A stretch of 64,000 nucleotides of DNA from Oasisia sp. SBJ-2009 (lineage: Eukaryota > Annelida > Polychaeta > Sabellida > Siboglinidae). Under the pieces are notes generated by a model. The model saw only the letters and a list, made by a program, of their open reading frames with translations, was not told the DNA's origin and made no database searches. The first letter of the stretch is position 1. Every line of letters begins with the position of its first letter. Positions 24,118 through 36,052 of the stretch are shown here, in pieces. Position numbers and translations under genes: made by a program. The stretch spans positions 24,190,323-24,254,322 of the forward strand of contig OZ024858.1 in assembly GCA_964017155.1 (NCBI GenBank), in the 5' to 3' direction.

Positions 24118-26009
24118 ACGATTGTGTTATTCTTTTAAAGTACGTGCATTCGAGGTGTACTGTACTGTATCAAAACATTTTAATTTTGCATAAGTATTTT
24201 CTCTGCTACCTTTGACTTGTAAACTGATGCATAAGTTGGCTGTTTTCTGCGCAAATTCTTTTTTTATTTGCTGTGATGTTTATGATTAATTATACAACCC
24301 AATAATATATTCATGACCATGCCATATGTGGATAGCATAAGCAGAATCCAAACTAGAAACTTTGCATATACAGAGTGATTTTTTTATATGTTGTCTGTGT
24401 TATAAGTGATTAATAAAAAGCAACCTAATACATATACTAACTATAAAAAAAACTGTCAGAGAACAATGCACCTTGCTTCAAACTTGACATAATTTTGTAT
24501 TTTTTTATTCATTTCAAGCGACCACAGCAATGATACAATCTTGATCCTTAAAAGCCAGAAAGATAATAAATCACTCTTGTTTCCATATTTAGCTACTTGT
24601 TTTGTTCATAATACTGAAACATGGAAAGCATCTACACAGCCTATCTCGTGTAGATCACATTTAAAATGCAGTACTCCAATAAAATACACTAACAAATGTC
24701 AAGGTCATCTTCAACAATGACTGTCGGTTAATATGTAACATGATTGATTTAAACACACATGCACACAAACAGATTCAACTGCGGAATCAGCAGAATAGAC
24801 AAGTATAGTGTTGTCGCTACAAGTACAGAACACTATTAGCTATATCACAAGCAGGTAATGTCGTCATAAAACATAAGTGACATACATTAATTACAAGTTA
24901 TGATGTATACTCTCGATTTGACTTTCGACAATTTATTTACTTGAATGTATTTAAATACATTCTAAAATTTAAGACATGATGTGTATAATTTAAAAGTCTA
25001 GGAAATGAAACCTTTAAGGTACTCATTATACATGGCGAATAAATTTTTCTTAAGAAGCGGTCACACCCCACCAACTAAAATATGGTAGATGTGGCTGAAA
25101 ATAAAGACATTATTTTGTTTATTAACCGGCTTTGTTAAAACACAGCAGTATACAATACTCTACCACTACAATAAGGCACTTTTTGGATTGAGAACACATC
25201 ATAGTTTTGCATCGTAAGACCATTTCAAACAGCTAGTGATTATATTGATGTAATTCAAAATGGAACGTAATTAAATGTAGTTAATTTGTCAACCATTCAC
25301 AGGTAGCCCTGCCCCTATGTAACATAATTTCACAAGGCCCTTGATCAAACAACATAAATTCTTTATATTTCATCGTCATCTTGATTCCGTAAATGATCTA
25401 CTCAACACACATTTGAATATCACCAAACCTGATTAAATTAACCGAGGATGTGTTTTTACATGGTGTGATTTAAATATCTGTAAACGTTGCAATATCTTTA
25501 AATATCCACTATGCAGTATCTGGAACCATATATTATGATATCATGGTCCACAAATAGATATCACAAAACATGTGATGCAATCATGTATTACATACTATGA
25601 CATCACTGTGCATTTTTATCCCATCATGAACCATACAGGGTGCATTAATACAGATTATACAACAGTAATTGTAAGCAAAACCAAATATATCAAAACATTT
25701 TAGCCAAACACTTTCTCATAGCAGATACTAGTGTACCCCACTTTCTCTCCGTTAACACTAGACAACTGTGAAAACCTGAAAAGAGATTATCACAGACGTG
25801 GAATGACATCACATAGAAAGACGAGTGGCTTTGGAGTGCATTAAATGAAATAATGATCTGATAGATGCTACGTGTATATGCGTGATATGTACAGTAAATA
25901 GACTTTCTCAAAAGAGTAAATGTTCGTGTCCTGTGTGTTCGTTAGTTGCCACACGCTGTTTATGACACTTGGCAAGACGGTTGACAGTCGACGTGTCATG
26001 ATGTGCCAC
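24118..26009. other. Convergent 3' spacer between ELOVL-like gene and CFAP96
   Basis: AT-rich, no exon recognised. A possible CFAP96 poly(A) signal on minus is TTTATT at 25118-25123. No repeat element recognised with confidence. Confidence 0.4.
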
Positions 26010-29000
26010 TCAGTAAGTCATCACTCGCTGGACAAACTTGTAGTTCTGCTTGTGCACTTTCCTGAAGACGAGAGAGAACGTTGTTGAGACATAAATTTAA
26101 GCCAATACAAACATAATATCGATAGGCTGACCACCTGGTCCTGATTGGGGGGTGGTATGGTCACTGCATTTTTAGCACATCCTATTGGACTTCACAATCA
26201 CCAGAAACAACGCTTTAACTTATTGATATCATTGGTGCATCGGGACAGATAGAAACAAATGCATCAATGTAAAGTTTTGCACTGAAGTAAGGCATCTACA
26301 GTGGACCACCGATTGAAATCAAATTGCGTATTGATCAACCATTCATGGCACATATCAGTCAAGCCCATAACTGTTTGACCTAGATGCTTCGCATGGCTTT
26401 GAAATAAAGTTTGTGAACAGTTTTATTCTATTTTAAACCTGCTAATCTCAACTTATTTTTCAAGTAACAACCTTTCCAAGTGCACAGGCCATATACACTG
26501 ATGTGCAGACCTATTAATTAGTCAATCTCAGCAAATTAATATTCAGTTTCCTTGGTTAATATGGCTACTTACTTGTCGACACACCAGTTGACCGTAGAGA
26601 AGACTGGTGTTGATTTCGGGCCAGCGTTGGGGATGAAAGTCTTGCCGGTGTTGTTGACTGCATGGACGGCTCGAGAGAGCGACGCCTTCTTGTAGGCATT
26701 CACCGAGTGCGATGGGTACGGGTCAAACATGCCTATCTGACTGCCACCAGGCTGAAACAGACCAAGTACCAAATCACTACTGCTGATATTGTAATGACAC
26801 TGCCACCGGGACACCATGCTGAAACAGATCAAGAACCAACTCACTACTGCTCATATTGTAATCACACTGCCACCGGGACACCAGGCTGAAACTGATCAAG
26901 TACCAACTCACTACTGCTCACAATATTGATCATGATTCCAAGGGCAGAAAAATGTAATACCAACTCACTACTGTTCGTACTGCAATCTTGTTGCCACTCA
27001 GATTCCAAAAACCAAAATGTACAACCGTATGTATTAACCATTTCAGTAGGACATGCCCCTTTTATGGCCACACAGTGTGTGACACTTGAATATAACAGGC
27101 TCCTATTGCGGCACTGACAATGTCTGCTTTTAAAATCGTTTCTAAGCACAGTTATCCACTATTTGTAAGTACTAAGTAGACTAAGTACGTGTTCTATATC
27201 GCCATAGCATTGCAATAGTGCTTGTCACGAGATACCCCACCTGATCCCAGAAGGGAGGGTATATTAATTTGGACATGCTGCCCAGCAGCAACCGATGGAC
27301 TTTAGGGGCGGTACTCACACGGACTGTAATTAACATATAAAGAGGTGGTTGCTGCCACAGTGTTTATACTGAGCCAGTCTAGGCTATGGTTAGATCAGTA
27401 GACACATACATATAGAAAGATCTGTAATACTCAGATTGAACATGACGAGTTGTTTGTATTAATATATAATTATTATAGTATTAAGCAAGCAATACCGTTA
27501 CAGTACTAATCATGGATTATCTCCCTGTTGACCTTTTTTGAGATTTATTCATTTTTATGCAATTGACTGCAACATTTTTTGACTATAAAGATTGTATTTA
27601 TAATATTAGTCATAGTGATGTATTTTGTCGGATATAGCTGGTGATGGTCATAATGAATAAATAATGGTGGCGATAATTGATTTTGTAAATATTACCAACG
27701 GAGACCAACCTGTAACTAACAGAGGCAGTTTATTCAGTCATACTAATTGTGAATCATGTATTTGTCAGGTTTATGACTATTAAATTAAAATATATTCTAA
27801 CTGCATTACTTGTTGAACATTAACTTTTTGTTTGAATATATATATGATGTTACTATTGAAAAAATGCAGTCGTGCTGCCGAAATCTTGAGTTGAAGTGAT
27901 GCTGTTGATTTACATGTCAAGTCACCGAGAATGCATAATTCAGTGCCATTGTCTAGAAAAAAGTAATTCAGAGTGCATACAGATGCCTGCAGGAAGTACA
28001 TCTCTGACAACCAACCTTCTTGGCTGGAGAGCTCGGTTTGAATGGTGTGACTGGGATCGTGGGGGACACCTTCTTGGGTGGTCCGAGGGGTCTGTCTGAG
28101 CGGTAAGGGTTCTCGTTGAAGTATGCCATTGGGTACAACGTCGGTTTGAAGGCAGAACCTTTCAAGGACTGCCGATGGGCATCCTGCTCCGACTGAAATG
28201 ACAGGATGATGGAATCAGTGACACAGAAGAAAGAAGGGCTTCAGGAATGAGAGAATACAATCACCTTTATTAGTTGACAAAATTGAAGTGGTATAAATTC
28301 ACAATTTAACACAATATTAGTACCATTACACAACAATATCAATAATAGTCTCAGTCACAGATGTTATATGGATTTCATCCATCATTGGTAATGTCCCAGC
28401 AAACAAGGGACCATTTCTGAACCAGTTGGCACATGTCATACTGGTTAATAATTGGTGCCGCTCCACCAGTACGTGTTTTCATGGGTATTCACGTGAATAC
28501 ATGTGTTCTGCCTGTTGTCATGAGTTTTGAACGAGTTTGACATGAGTATCATGTGAAAAATTCGTGATTTCACGGTAAACATGTGTCGACACACCAAACG
28601 TGTTCACAGAATCCAGTGAACTGAAGTGAATTGAGGCAGTTGAACTCGTGAATTCGCTTACAAAACATGTGAAATCCAGGGTCGTTGTGTGCAGGGGTCA
28701 CCCAACTGTCTTACTGACTGACTGCCTGAACCCATGTTCACACCTTCCCTGTTCACTTCCTTATTCTCCTAGACCTCACATGCATCACATGGAGGATGTA
28801 GGAAAAACCTCAAGCATGAGGGCATAGGAACTGAAAAAAGGAGTAAGGAAACAGAGGCTGGAGGTATGACGAAAATGAACCACACAACCCCGCTGTCCCC
28901 CTCTCGCTGGTTGGAAATATGCCCTGGATTCATGACTAATGCATACCTTAGCAAGCTTCTTTGTCCGATCAAAATCCTCTGCTGCATGTGTCTGGTAGGG

Positions 29001-31644
29001 GTTGATTGTTACTCCCACATACCTACAACATTAACAGTGCATAGAGTAACAAATGTAACAACAACATTACAAGTCATATGCCACACACATTGATGATCAA
29101 GACAAAGCTGGTCCCAAACTTTAGTTTATGGTGTGCCACGTTTAGTTAATGTAATCATTATGCATTTTTATGACACATGCATAGATCATGATATTTCACA
29201 TGTATATCTTAACATGCATAATTAAGCTGACAATTAAATAATTATTTACAAATATGGTATAAAATATCTACAAATATAATAAAAAATAATATACAACAGT
29301 ATCAAGACACACTTTTGTTTACCTGTTTCCATCATTGTTTACAGTATAATAAAGCATGTACAATCTTCCTAAATCCTCAGCCTGTTATTCCTCAGTGTGT
29401 AACCATCATCAATTACTCCACATACACAGTAATGAGTTGACCTATTTCTACAGTGACTTACCCATAGCCAGTGCCCTTTTTCCCAGGGTTTGTTTGCACA
29501 TTCTTCCCCGACGGCAATGCTGCTTTGATCTGTTTCCCTGCTGGGTTGAAGTACGGTACCGTTCCTCCAATTGTACCGTAATAGCTCCCCAATCCTGACC
29601 TATCAAACAAAACATTAAACCAATTAATAGTAACGGCCCTACTAATAATATCTGAACTGTGTTTGACTTATCAAAAAGCATGTTTCCTCAAAACAAACGT
29701 TGACTAGAAGTCTAAACAGCATCCTAACAATCCCATTACTAGAAAATCAATGCGAGGATATTTTATGCTACTACGTTATTGTAATATATTACTGTTATTA
29801 AAAAAATCCTGTAAAATATGGCACCCTCTCGTGATCAAAATAAATGGTAATGACACATGTAAATACACATATGTCCTTTAAATGCAATAATAGGCATCTT
29901 TTGGGGTTTCACATACAAGATCAAAGAATTAATTAAAAAATATAATTGGCAACTATACAACCAAGAATAATATGCCAACCCTGGTGAGGATGACTACCCT
30001 GGTAGTTCAAATAACATGATAGAAAGACTGAAGTCACCCATGCACATTATTCTCAATTTGCCAGTCATCAAAACTGATAATATTACTCTAGTTTATGTAT
30101 AATACGTTATTCAAATATGAACCTATTTATAATGAAATATGTTTACTTAAATTTTAATACCTTTACACTATATTTGTTAATGAAACAAACTTACATCAAT
30201 TTATCACCATTGCTTGGCAGAAATGGCTTCCCAATGTCCAGCTCTTTTGCTTTTCGACGTGCTAGTCTTCGTATTCTGATTGGATCACTGTAGCTTTCCC
30301 CTTCCAACACTCGCTTAAAATTTTCTTCGAAATAGCCATGTTGTTGTGCAGATCTCTCTTTGCTACCTCCAGGAATCATCTGTTTCCCTTTTGACGCAGC
30401 TTCATTGAATGCGACTGCAATGAAAATAATTCATAACTAATCCAGTGTGACACGTTCATGGGATTGGTCTGATGAACACGTTTGGAAAATTGATTTAAAA
30501 ACACACCTTTAAACCGCTGCCTATCTACTTCATATTTCTTGTGTATTCACCCATCTGCTGGCAACTTGAATACTGCTTAGAAGTGAGCTTATTTGTATTA
30601 ATTTCACCAGGTGTACTGTAGCAATGGAATGAATGGATTTATATTAAAAAAAAACCTCAACAATGGAATGCTGATGAATGTGGTCACCTCCGCTTGCTGA
30701 ATGATGGATAACAAAGTGTAAATTCTTATGTTGCATAATATCCTCTCCAAATTCTCAAAGAATTTTGGAGTGCCTTAGGGTCATTTCATATTAAATAAAG
30801 CAAGAAAAAGTCAAACTTGTCTTGATCCCTCTGATTTTTTATAGCAGTATTGCTGTCATGACAATTATAAAAATAAAACAAACAAAAGTGGAAAGTTACA
30901 TATGTCTACAATAAATACTTTATAGCCAGATGGGCCAAGATCAACAATTTATATTGTATAAGATACTAATTTATTTGAAGAAGGTACCTTACAGTGTATC
31001 CACTTAACATAAAATAGGTGGAACGTGTGGATCAATTTTAAGATCGACGGATCTTAATTATAATTGCCAGAATTAACAAACGCCAGAGCAGACTTAAAAC
31101 ATATCTGTGTGCCTTGAGTGACATTTATACATCGTATATCATTTAATACTGGCACAATGTAACTCATATGTCAATATGACGATACAAATAATGTAGAATA
31201 AGGTATATATATTTATATATTATTTAAGTGCCGGAACGGGGGTGAACTACAGAATGTCAGGGAATGACAACGACATGTGAGTGGCACCGAGTTGGCTTCT
31301 TTATTACGGAAATTCCATGTTTTGAAAGAGCCTGTTCTGGCACTCATTGTGACAACATAGAGCCCCTTAATTATATACTGTGTCTTCCGCAAACAACAGG
31401 ATCAATAATCCGATAATTATATAGCCTACTCATTTGATTGATAACAACTCTGCACTCGTAATTCATAAATCACCAGATTGCAATCAGCTACAGCAGAAAC
31501 ACTGTGTTTCTGATACTTACAGAATCTGCTGCCTTTATAATTGTCGCCAATGGTGATGTATCCCATCTCGTGGAATATCCCCATCCGCTCCATGTCCGTC
31601 TTCGAGAACCCCTTGCCATCCTCGCCGGCATTGCCTTTCCCCAT
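26010..31644 (-). CDS. CFAP96: Cilia- and flagella-associated protein 96 (C4orf47 homolog, 7 exons)
   Basis: Small conserved ciliary/centrosomal protein of unknown biochemical role. Exons in coding order: 31644-31521, 30414-30195, 29599-29462, 29022-28947, 28192-28016, 26751-26573, 26061-26010 (TGA); phases sum to 321 aa (human ~309). Landmarks shared with the human protein: KTDMERMGIFHEMGYITIGD near the start, FNEAASKGKQMIPGGSKE, GYFEENFKRVLEGE, KPFLPSNG, GLGSYYGTIGGTVPYF, NVQTNPGKKGTGYG, LKGSAFKPTLYP, YFNENPY, FKPSSPAKK, GMFDPYPSHS, GPKSTPV. The start Met lies only 14 codons before the conserved KTDMER. The acceptor region of exon 6 is tandemly triplicated. Its likely partner in this window by location in the cell is the dynein heavy chain, but the two are not adjacent. 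Confidence 0.92.
26741..26940. repeat. ~67-bp tandem triplication carrying the CFAP96 exon 6 acceptor
   Basis: Three successive copies start CTGCCACC at about 26741, 26800 and 26868 and share GCTGAAAC(A/T)GA(T/C)CAAG, then ACTCACTACTGCTCATATTG. On the gene strand each copy holds TTTCAGC-(C/A)-TGGTG, that is the acceptor and the first bases of exon 6 (high edge 26751). The first copy is the real junction and lacks the GGGACA insert of the others. Confidence 0.8.
28016..28192 (-). CDS. CFAP96: CFAP96 exon 5 (largest conserved internal exon)
   Basis: Listed separately because it is the clearest anchor of the gene: 59 codons, phase 0 at both ends, from SEQDAHRQSLKGSAFKP to VTPFKPSSPAKK. It is part of the gene entry at 26010-31644. 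Confidence 0.9.
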
Positions 31645-32200
31645 CTTGGCTCTTGTTTACCGGCCTCCGGGTAACGTGTTATATTAAAAATGGCTTGAAT
31701 TCCAAAAAGAATGTTTGTGGCTGGCTAGCAATCCTTCACGCATGCAGGTTGTCACCACACGTACGTCAAAGATCGGCTGAATCCAGCACAGCGGTCGCTA
31801 CGAAAGTTTAGCCGCGCAGCAGGTGTCGGTCAAGTTTCTGGCTGGATTTTTCAACTATCTGCAACACATCACGACAATCGTAAGTTAGAACTGTTAGCAG
31901 AATTACATTTATGAAGGACCTTAATCTATGAAATGCAATAAAGTTGTATGTAAGCTCTGTAAACAACCTAAGACAAAAGACACCTGTTAGTTGTAGTTTT
32001 GTCGTTGTTGACGGTGATCTCCTTGGAGAAGGAATTCCCGCAATTCCGTGTACCGGAAGTTGCGTGTAGCCGCCGTCTGGCGGGAAGGATTAGTTTTTGA
32101 CAGTTGTTTAGAGAACGAATGCCTTTAGAGAACCCGTCCTTAGATAAACTGATCTAGCCACACTGTAAAACCCTAAATTGTAAATTAATTCTTGAAGGTA
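31645..32200. promoter_or_regulatory. Likely bidirectional promoter, CFAP96 / MRE11
   Basis: Upstream of the CFAP96 start codon. It contains an ETS consensus ACCGGAAGT at 32052-32060. A strong donor GTAAGT follows TTCTTGAAG near 32197. I infer this may be the end of a non-coding first exon of MRE11, spliced to the acceptor at 36036-36037. Transcript data are needed. Confidence 0.35.
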
Positions 32201-33522
32201 AGTGCCCTTCGAGTTGCAACAATGTTAATGAAACTTTCCTTGCAAGTGTGTCAAAACTAATAGCTGTCATTTCGTTACAGTACCACTGCCAGATAAGTAG
32301 CCTTGCTTCAATGCTTGCATGCCAAAACATTTCTTGATGGTTTGAATGCCGAGTAAGGGAAATCTGGGCCTGGCATTATATTGATGAGGACAATAATCGT
32401 CCTAACGTTCTATGCCGTTTAAAAAACACACCTAGCGATGTTTTACTTTCTGATCTAACTATGAAAATGACAAGATTTAAGAATAATTTTTGGTAAAAAC
32501 AGTAATTGACTGGAATAAATTTAGGCTAGCTATCGATAAACTTAATACTAATAATAATGAGTCGCGCAAGTTCAGGGTGAAACCGTAACTGGCGTTAGTA
32601 GCTGATTTCAGGCTCAGCCGCGTGACTTGCAGCTCACTCTCAATAACATGTGCACACACACCCCCTCCCCCCGCGCTGTGTACAATCATAGCAACTATTG
32701 GTTTCTTACGACATACCCTATTCGACTAGACAACCTACAGCCGCCAAAGTTGTCACATATTTAATACAATCATAGACCATGGCATGTGACCGCCCACCTT
32801 GTCTCGGATCCTACCCAGGCCTGCAGCTTATTGTCTCTCCTTGTGGCTCATTATTCATCAACTGTGGCAGTGTCCGGCAGTGCTTTGTTTCCTGCTAACT
32901 GCAACTGGGCAGCTTTGTAACATGGATAATTTAAATACAGCTTGGTTTCAACAAAAAAGCTACACCATTGTCGGATATCGACTAGCATCTTTATTTACAA
33001 ATGAAAATCTGGGTCAGACAGCAATTTGCATATAGACACGTGCAGTGAACCAGCGCATGCACAGATTATTTATATAACCTCGCTCCACAAATCAGTAGCA
33101 CAATCCCAGCCCTGTCTGTAGGTCACAATTCACATTTATTAACATAAATGTGCCCATATATGTATGGACCAATGACATGCCAAGATTTATTGTGATGCCC
33201 AGGTTATAAAGGATCGTCCTAAATTTAGAGGCAAAGACCGTGTGCAAATAACGGGTTTTTGCATGTCTTCATGAAATTCAAGCCTAATGCTTTGTATAGC
33301 TCTAGCTCTTCAAACATGACACCAAAATACTTAAAACAAACTTAAATAGACAGTACCACTAGTGAAAACTGATATAAAACGAAGACTAATGAAAATCTAA
33401 AAATCTTTGGATTCACAATTTTTTGCACAAAAACAACATTTACGGAAAATAAGTTTTGCTGACATCCGACTCATTTTGTTAAGATGGGTCTCATGATATA
33501 TGTGTATATATATATATAAATA
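32201..33522. other. Spacer (or MRE11 5' intron), nothing coding seen
   Basis: No conserved exon, RNA gene or repeat family recognised. Ends in a TA tract (33497-33524) into which the Tc1-like element inserted. Confidence 0.4.
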
Positions 33523-33524
33523 TA

Positions 33525-35258
33525 CAGTGCCGGTAAAAAGTCATGGGACCATGCAAGATATTAGGCATATTTTCACAATTTAATTCATTTAAAAATACTA
33601 ACTAATACAAAAGTCCAACCAAATTGATTATACACTATTACAAACTAATTATAGATAATATTTATTATTTCTACAGTTCTCATGTACAACACTAATATTT
33701 TGTGCAGTGTCCCTTGGCAGCAATCCCTGCAGCACATCTCCTCGGCATTGAACGTACCAGGTTTTGGACAGTGTCCACTGGGATGGCCTGCCATGCAACT
33801 GCGACAGAGCCTCCAGACTACCTGGCTTGCTTCTCTCTACCTTCCTGAAGATGACTTCCCATAAATGTTCTATGTGATTCAAAGTCTGGGCTCTGGGCTG
33901 GCCACTGCAGGACCTCGACGTGAGAGCGCTCGAAGAATCTCGTCACCTTGTTCGGTTTATGGCAAGGAGCATTGTCTTGCTGGAAGACAAATGCTTCACC
34001 CTCGCCATAAAGTGAAGAAGCTGAAGACAGCATGTGGTTCCTCAGCACCCTCACATATTGGACCTGTCGCCTGGTGCCTTCACACCGGTAGAGTTGACCG
34101 ACCCCTCGCTCAGACCATCAGGGAGCCCCCTCCATGCTTTATTGTGGGGACAATGCACTGTGGGCTGTACCTCTCATCAACCCTCCTCCGCACAATAGCC
34201 TGCTTTGCCCCACAGAAAAGCTGAAAGGCACTCTCTTCTGACCACAGCTCCCACTGCTGGACTGTCCAGTTTTTATGGCGTCGAGCAAAGTCGAGCCAAC
34301 TTTTAATGTTCGCAGGCCGCAACAATGGCTTCTTCACCGCCACACAACCATGAAGCCCAGCTGAATTCAGGCGTTTCCTTATTGTTGAGGAAGATACAGT
34401 CACTCCCTCTGACTCAGCTCTGACTCCATCCTCTGTCGCAGTTCTGGGGATGTGAGGCGACGATCGCTGAGGCTATATCGGACGAGTGCCCGGTCCTGTC
34501 ATACCGACGTCTTATTCGGCCTTCCACTCCGCGGTCTGTCGGCCGCTAACCCTATCTCTCCCAGGCACTTCTTGATGCCATACACTGTTTTTAAATTTAC
34601 CTTTAGCTGTCGGCTCACCTCCCGACAGCTAACCCCCATCTCCATTAGCACTACGGCCCTCATTCGCAACTCAGTGCTGGTTTTTCTGTAAGGTGGCATC
34701 ACTGCAAATTAGCAAATAAGTTATTTATTATTTTTAAATTAAATTTATATGCATAATATATTACAAATATATAATAAATATTATTATGGAATAATAAAAA
34801 CAAATTTTTACCATATAATTAGCTCTTACTGTATTGAAAATTGGATTTATTCACTACTTTTCTTAATAAATATTGATAATTAATAATAATTAATTAATAT
34901 TGACACTTGACACTGACACAAATATTGCTCCGGTAATATACCAAAGTACCCTATTATTGCCCACATACAGTTTAGACAGTCAATTGTGATTCATTAGTCC
35001 ATAGAAAGCAGATAACACTTAGTGATGTAATTGAGGCCTACCTTGATCTTTGGACGGCAATCTTGGGGTGTTCTTATGAAATTAGGCAAAAATGGCAAAA
35101 ATAGAAGCAAAACAACACTCAAAACAGGATATAAACTTAGGCGCATCCAATAGGTGGCAGCACGTCGTTTGCCAAGTTGATTTTAATGCTGCCACAGAGC
35201 TTAACAATAGAGAAACAACAGTAAAATCCAATGGTCCCATGACTTCTTACCGGCACTG
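33525..35258 (-). mobile_element. Tc1-like transposon, 1734 bp, inactive
   Basis: Terminal inverted repeats: left CAGTGCCGGTAAAAAGTCAT, right end the inverse (ATGACTTCTTACCGGCACTG), continuing to GGGACCAT. TA duplications are at 33523-33524 and 35259-35260. CAGT ends and TA targets define Tc1/mariner. The transposase lies on the minus strand (see pseudogene). The element landed in a TA/CA microsatellite. Confidence 0.92.
33649..34702 (-). pseudogene. Tc1-like transposase, broken by frameshifts
   Basis: Domains in order from 34702 down: MPPYRKTSTELRMRAVVLME and CREVSRQLKVNLKTVYGIKK (paired-like HTH), GRPNKTSV linker, then TVSSSTIRKRLNSAGLHG, KNWTVQQWELWSEESAFQLF (first catalytic Asp of DDE replaced by E in WSEES), FVFQQDNAPCHKP (second Asp), and MNHIEHLWEVI (third acid). 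The four parts lie in different frames, so at least three frameshifts have killed it. The DDE reading is by family knowledge. Confidence 0.88.
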
Positions 35259-35290
<32 letters not shown>

Positions 35291-35741
35291 AGATATGTGA
35301 GAAGTTTGGCGGCTGTAAGAGGTAGTTTTCATGGTTAGGTGAGAGCGTAAAAGATCACAAAATGTTTTGGTTAAAATATCTGTGTGAAATCTCCAACACA
35401 TATTGCATCAAGTCTATGTTAAAAATATTATTGTTAGAGTTGTTTTGAGAAGTCTGAACTGAATTGAAGATGAAGACATACTTGTAAACATAAGTATACC
35501 AGCAAAACCCAAATCTTGCAAAAGACGCCTGTATGAAAAACTAAAGCGGTCTATGGCCACTGGCCAGAACATGTTATGAGGATCAATGAGAACACATGGT
35601 GTATTAAAATTACTAGATGCCGTTATACATTCATGATCAGCAATCGTTCACCTCAACTAAGTCCAAACACTATAATAATGTCATGTTCTGTAGATGGGTA
35701 GAAAATTGCAAATGATCATGATTAATTTATGGTATACTTAA

Positions 35742-35998
35742 CCCATAGCTTTATGCAGAGACCCGTCCACCCGTCATTTGGACGGGTAAAAACGGGTAGA
35801 AATATGGGTGGACAGGTAATAAAACGAAGGAGCAAAAAAGGTCTTCCAAAACCATAGATATTGTTACTGGTGGTGTCACATGTGTTTTCAGGTCAAAAAT
35901 ACATTTGAAGTTTGTGAACTGGCTTAACAGTTAACATCCACATGTCCACCAACACATGTGTGACTGGCAGTAATTTGGTCTTGCATAAAGCCCTGACT
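35742..35998 (+). mobile_element. MITE family R1, copy 2
   Basis: Starts near AGCTTTATGCAGAGACCCGTCC and ends GCATAAAGCCCTG. It matches the other three copies but has an internal deletion around 35870. It ends 39 bp before the putative acceptor of the first MRE11 coding exon. An ATG at 35942 inside it is in frame with MRE11. Confidence 0.75.
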
Positions 35999-36052
35999 GA
36001 ACTTATTGAGACTAGCATGAGACATGTGTTTGTGCAGGTTGTCTCAGCAGCC

